Of a DNA stretch of 64,000 nt, positions 62,658 to 64,000 are shown piece after piece. Location of the stretch: positions 1,178,001 through 1,242,000 of the forward strand of contig CBDDLM010000004.1 of NCBI GenBank assembly GCA_965230665.1, written 5' to 3'. This stretch comes from JAGNRR01 sp965230665 (GTDB lineage: Bacteria > Bacteroidota > Bacteroidia > Chitinophagales > Chitinophagaceae). The translations under genes were made by a program, and so were the position numbers. The notes below the pieces were generated by a model, which saw only the letters and a list, made by a program, of their open reading frames with translations, was not told the origin of the DNA and made no database searches. The first letter of the stretch is position 1. The number at the start of each line of letters is the position of its first letter.

Positions 62658-63227
62658 CTAGGCAATTGTCAGTTCTTTCTTACTAGAAAAGCTTAGGTTG
62701 TAAATTCCAAAGGCAATGACAGAAAACAATATATCCGCACCAAAGGCATTTACAAAAAGTTGAGTTGCCATTTCGGACTTATAAAAAGGGAGCGCCATAG
62801 CGTAACAATCAATTAATCCAGCAAAAGTCTGCGGATAAAGCAAACCTTCAGCCCAAGTGCCAAAATTTGATAACACAAAAAATGTTAGCGAACCGCCTAT
62901 CGTATAACCTAAAATATTAAGTCCTTTTCTCGGATTTAAGCCAGAACCCATTAACGTAATAAACAGGATGGCACCGTAAGAAAATACTTGTGCCCAGCTA
63001 TAAAACCCTGGTGTATCTGTGAACAATTCAAAGAAAATATCTGTAAAAAACATGGCACCAAAGGGAATCAAATAAGCCATAGTTCTGTTTTTTAGTATAG
63101 ATCCACTAAAAATACCTAGTGCCGCTATTGGGACTAAATTGAACCACTTCATCTCATTAAATACCAATCGAAGCGCAACGGATGCTAAAATAATTCCAGC
63201 TACCAAAGTTATTTTCTTCCTGTTCAT
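62658..63227 (-). CDS. DUF6580 membrane protein (ECF-S-like)
   Basis: The protein has 189 residues and five to six membrane segments. Family pattern MKWFNLVPIAALGIFSGSIL, LIPFGAMFFTDIFFELF, GSLTFFVLSNFGTWAEGLLYPQTFAGLIDCYAMALPF. Such proteins resemble the S-components of energy-coupling-factor transporters (vitamin or cofactor uptake). Transport is inference. The gene follows the isomerase on the same strand with a 15-base gap but has its own -7 box. Confidence 0.75.
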   Translation of the reverse strand: MNRKKITLVAGIILASVALRLVFNEMKWFNLVPIAALGIFSGSILKNRTMAYLIPFGAMFFTDIFFELFTDTPGFYSWAQVFSYGAILFITLMGSGLNPRKGLNILGYTIGGSLTFFVLSNFGTWAEGLLYPQTFAGLIDCYAMALPFYKSEMATQLFVNAFGADILFSVIAFGIYNLSFSSKKELTIA

Positions 63228-63231
63228 ACTG

Positions 63232-63239
63232 CAAATGTA
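63232..63239 (-). promoter_or_regulatory. -7 element of the DUF6580 gene
   Basis: TACATTTG on the minus strand, four bases before the ATG: a leaderless transcript. No -33 element is clear. Confidence 0.45.
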
Positions 63240-63242
63240 AAT

Positions 63243-64000
63243 TTATTTTTTCTTTTCTCCCATCGCATTCTTCAAATTGATAATTACATCAATCTCTCCT
63301 GCATCTACATTATTTAAAACACTCAACTCATAAGATATCCAGTCCCCTAAATGTATATGATAAAAGGCTCGCTGCCAATACGTGGTCCCTTTAGGTTCAA
63401 CAAGTGTAATATTCTTACAATATGTTTTTAAAGTCCCTAACAAAAATTCTAACCGTTTTTTGTTCTTACTAGACGCGCTTACATCCTGCAGAGCAATTAC
63501 CGCTAACCGTTCATTCTTTTGTCTCCAACCTACAATTTCATTGTGAGTCATTTCTGGTAATACATTATGCCAACACAACATTTTGCTATTTTCATTTATT
63601 TGTTGTCTCAGACGGATGGCCAAACCTTCATAACCTACTGTTGTATAAATAATAGGAATTGTATTGTTTAACTTCTTTGAAATAGCTCTAGCCTTCGTTC
63701 TAATGCTTCTAGACTCTTTGTCTAATAAAGTACTAACTCCTTTAAACTGAACGCTTACACTCGATTTTAATAGACCTGCTTGATGCAGCGTATGAAGGAT
63801 CTGAGTTAATGAATAACCTAAGCAAGATCTTGGTGGCATACCTCCAGGTACAACAATACACTTTAAATTGTTCTTTGAAGCAATATCAACCATATAACCT
63901 CCTGATGTTACACAAACTATTTCTGCATTTGCCTTTATCGCAGCTTTTAGGCAAGCCAAAGTCTCTTCAGTATTACCTGAATATGAACAAGCGATGAACA
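63243..64000 (-). CDS. Bifunctional phosphoglucose/phosphomannose isomerase, C-terminal part
   Basis: The frame runs off the right edge. The first residues seen are FIACSYSGNTEET, the phosphate-binding SIS motif of the PGI/PMI family, followed by VCVTSGGYMVDIA and VPGGMPPRSCLGYSL, diagnostic for this archaeal/Bacteroidota form. C-terminal block HNVLPEMTHNEIVGW carries the catalytic Glu and His. About 252 residues are present; the N-terminal third is outside the window. Confidence 0.9.
   Translation of the reverse strand, partial: FIACSYSGNTEETLACLKAAIKANAEIVCVTSGGYMVDIASKNNLKCIVVPGGMPPRSCLGYSLTQILHTLHQAGLLKSSVSVQFKGVSTLLDKESRSIRTKARAISKKLNNTIPIIYTTVGYEGLAIRLRQQINENSKMLCWHNVLPEMTHNEIVGWRQKNERLAVIALQDVSASSKNKKRLEFLLGTLKTYCKNITLVEPKGTTYWQRAFYHIHLGDWISYELSVLNNVDAGEIDVIINLKNAMGEKKK

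Overview
The window is a contiguous stretch of an AT-rich chromosome from a Bacteroidota bacterium, most likely a Flavobacteriales-type lineage. Several signs support this. Many secreted proteins end in the type IX secretion (Por/T9SS) sorting domain, with YPNP- or PNPA-type starts. Promoter-like sites follow the Bacteroidota -33/-7 pattern (TTG or TTTG, about 20 nt, then TAnnTTTG), and Shine-Dalgarno sequences are absent. The window also holds lineage-typical genes (DUF3127, HTTM, DUF6580, a light-cluster-like SDR/SRPBCC pair). I do not assign a genus.

Layout. 1-4.9 kb: end of an alpha/beta hydrolase, an AraC regulator, a DUF885 protein, a T9SS cargo protein and an outer-membrane barrel. 5.0-8.1 kb: the translation cluster rplM-rpsI-rpsB-tsf, in which S2 carries an unusual C-terminal helix-hairpin-helix extension. 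8.2-12.8 kb: two large T9SS cargo proteins, the second with seven 80-residue repeats and a duplicated 3' end plus terminator. 12.8-19.6 kb: pyrH, accD, an HTTM membrane protein, a class V aminotransferase, smpB, DUF3127, a 5'-nucleotidase C-domain lipoprotein and an FKBP isomerase. 19.6-24.0 kb: tRNA-Ser(GCT) and tRNA-Pro(TGG), then a small integrated island. Its ends are a 14-bp perfect repeat of the tRNA-Pro 3' end. It carries an HhH-like protein, a putative AbiC-type abortive-infection membrane protein and a truncated tyrosine integrase. Next to it lies a one-gene cassette coding a HEPN-like protein (RNKLEH motif) between two 19-bp repeats. This is the accessory, defence-like part of the window and the best place to look for something undescribed.

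24-30 kb: a divergent signalling locus, with a secreted formylglycine-generating-enzyme-like protein and a five-repeat T9SS protein on one side and a TPR histidine kinase with a NarL-type regulator on the other. 30-35.8 kb: an antiporter, two abutting PPK2 polyphosphate kinases, an L,D-transpeptidase, a leucine-rich-repeat lipoprotein and a bleomycin-hydrolase-like protease. 36-50.7 kb: a large uncharacterised secreted protein with a possible caspase-like His/Cys pair, two M16 proteases, a polytopic patatin-like lipase, a TPR protein, a small sulfur-handling operon (DUF2892, rhodanese, YeiH) and a PurF-like amidotransferase. 50.8-64 kb: asnS, a 2185-residue alpha-2-macroglobulin with an embedded carboxypeptidase-regulatory/TonB-plug-like segment, purN, an outer-membrane barrel, an EamA transporter, SRPBCC and SDR proteins, DUF6580, and the start-truncated end of a phosphoglucose/phosphomannose isomerase.

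Most of the window is ordinary core and envelope biology. All functional statements are from reading the sequence; no database search was run.
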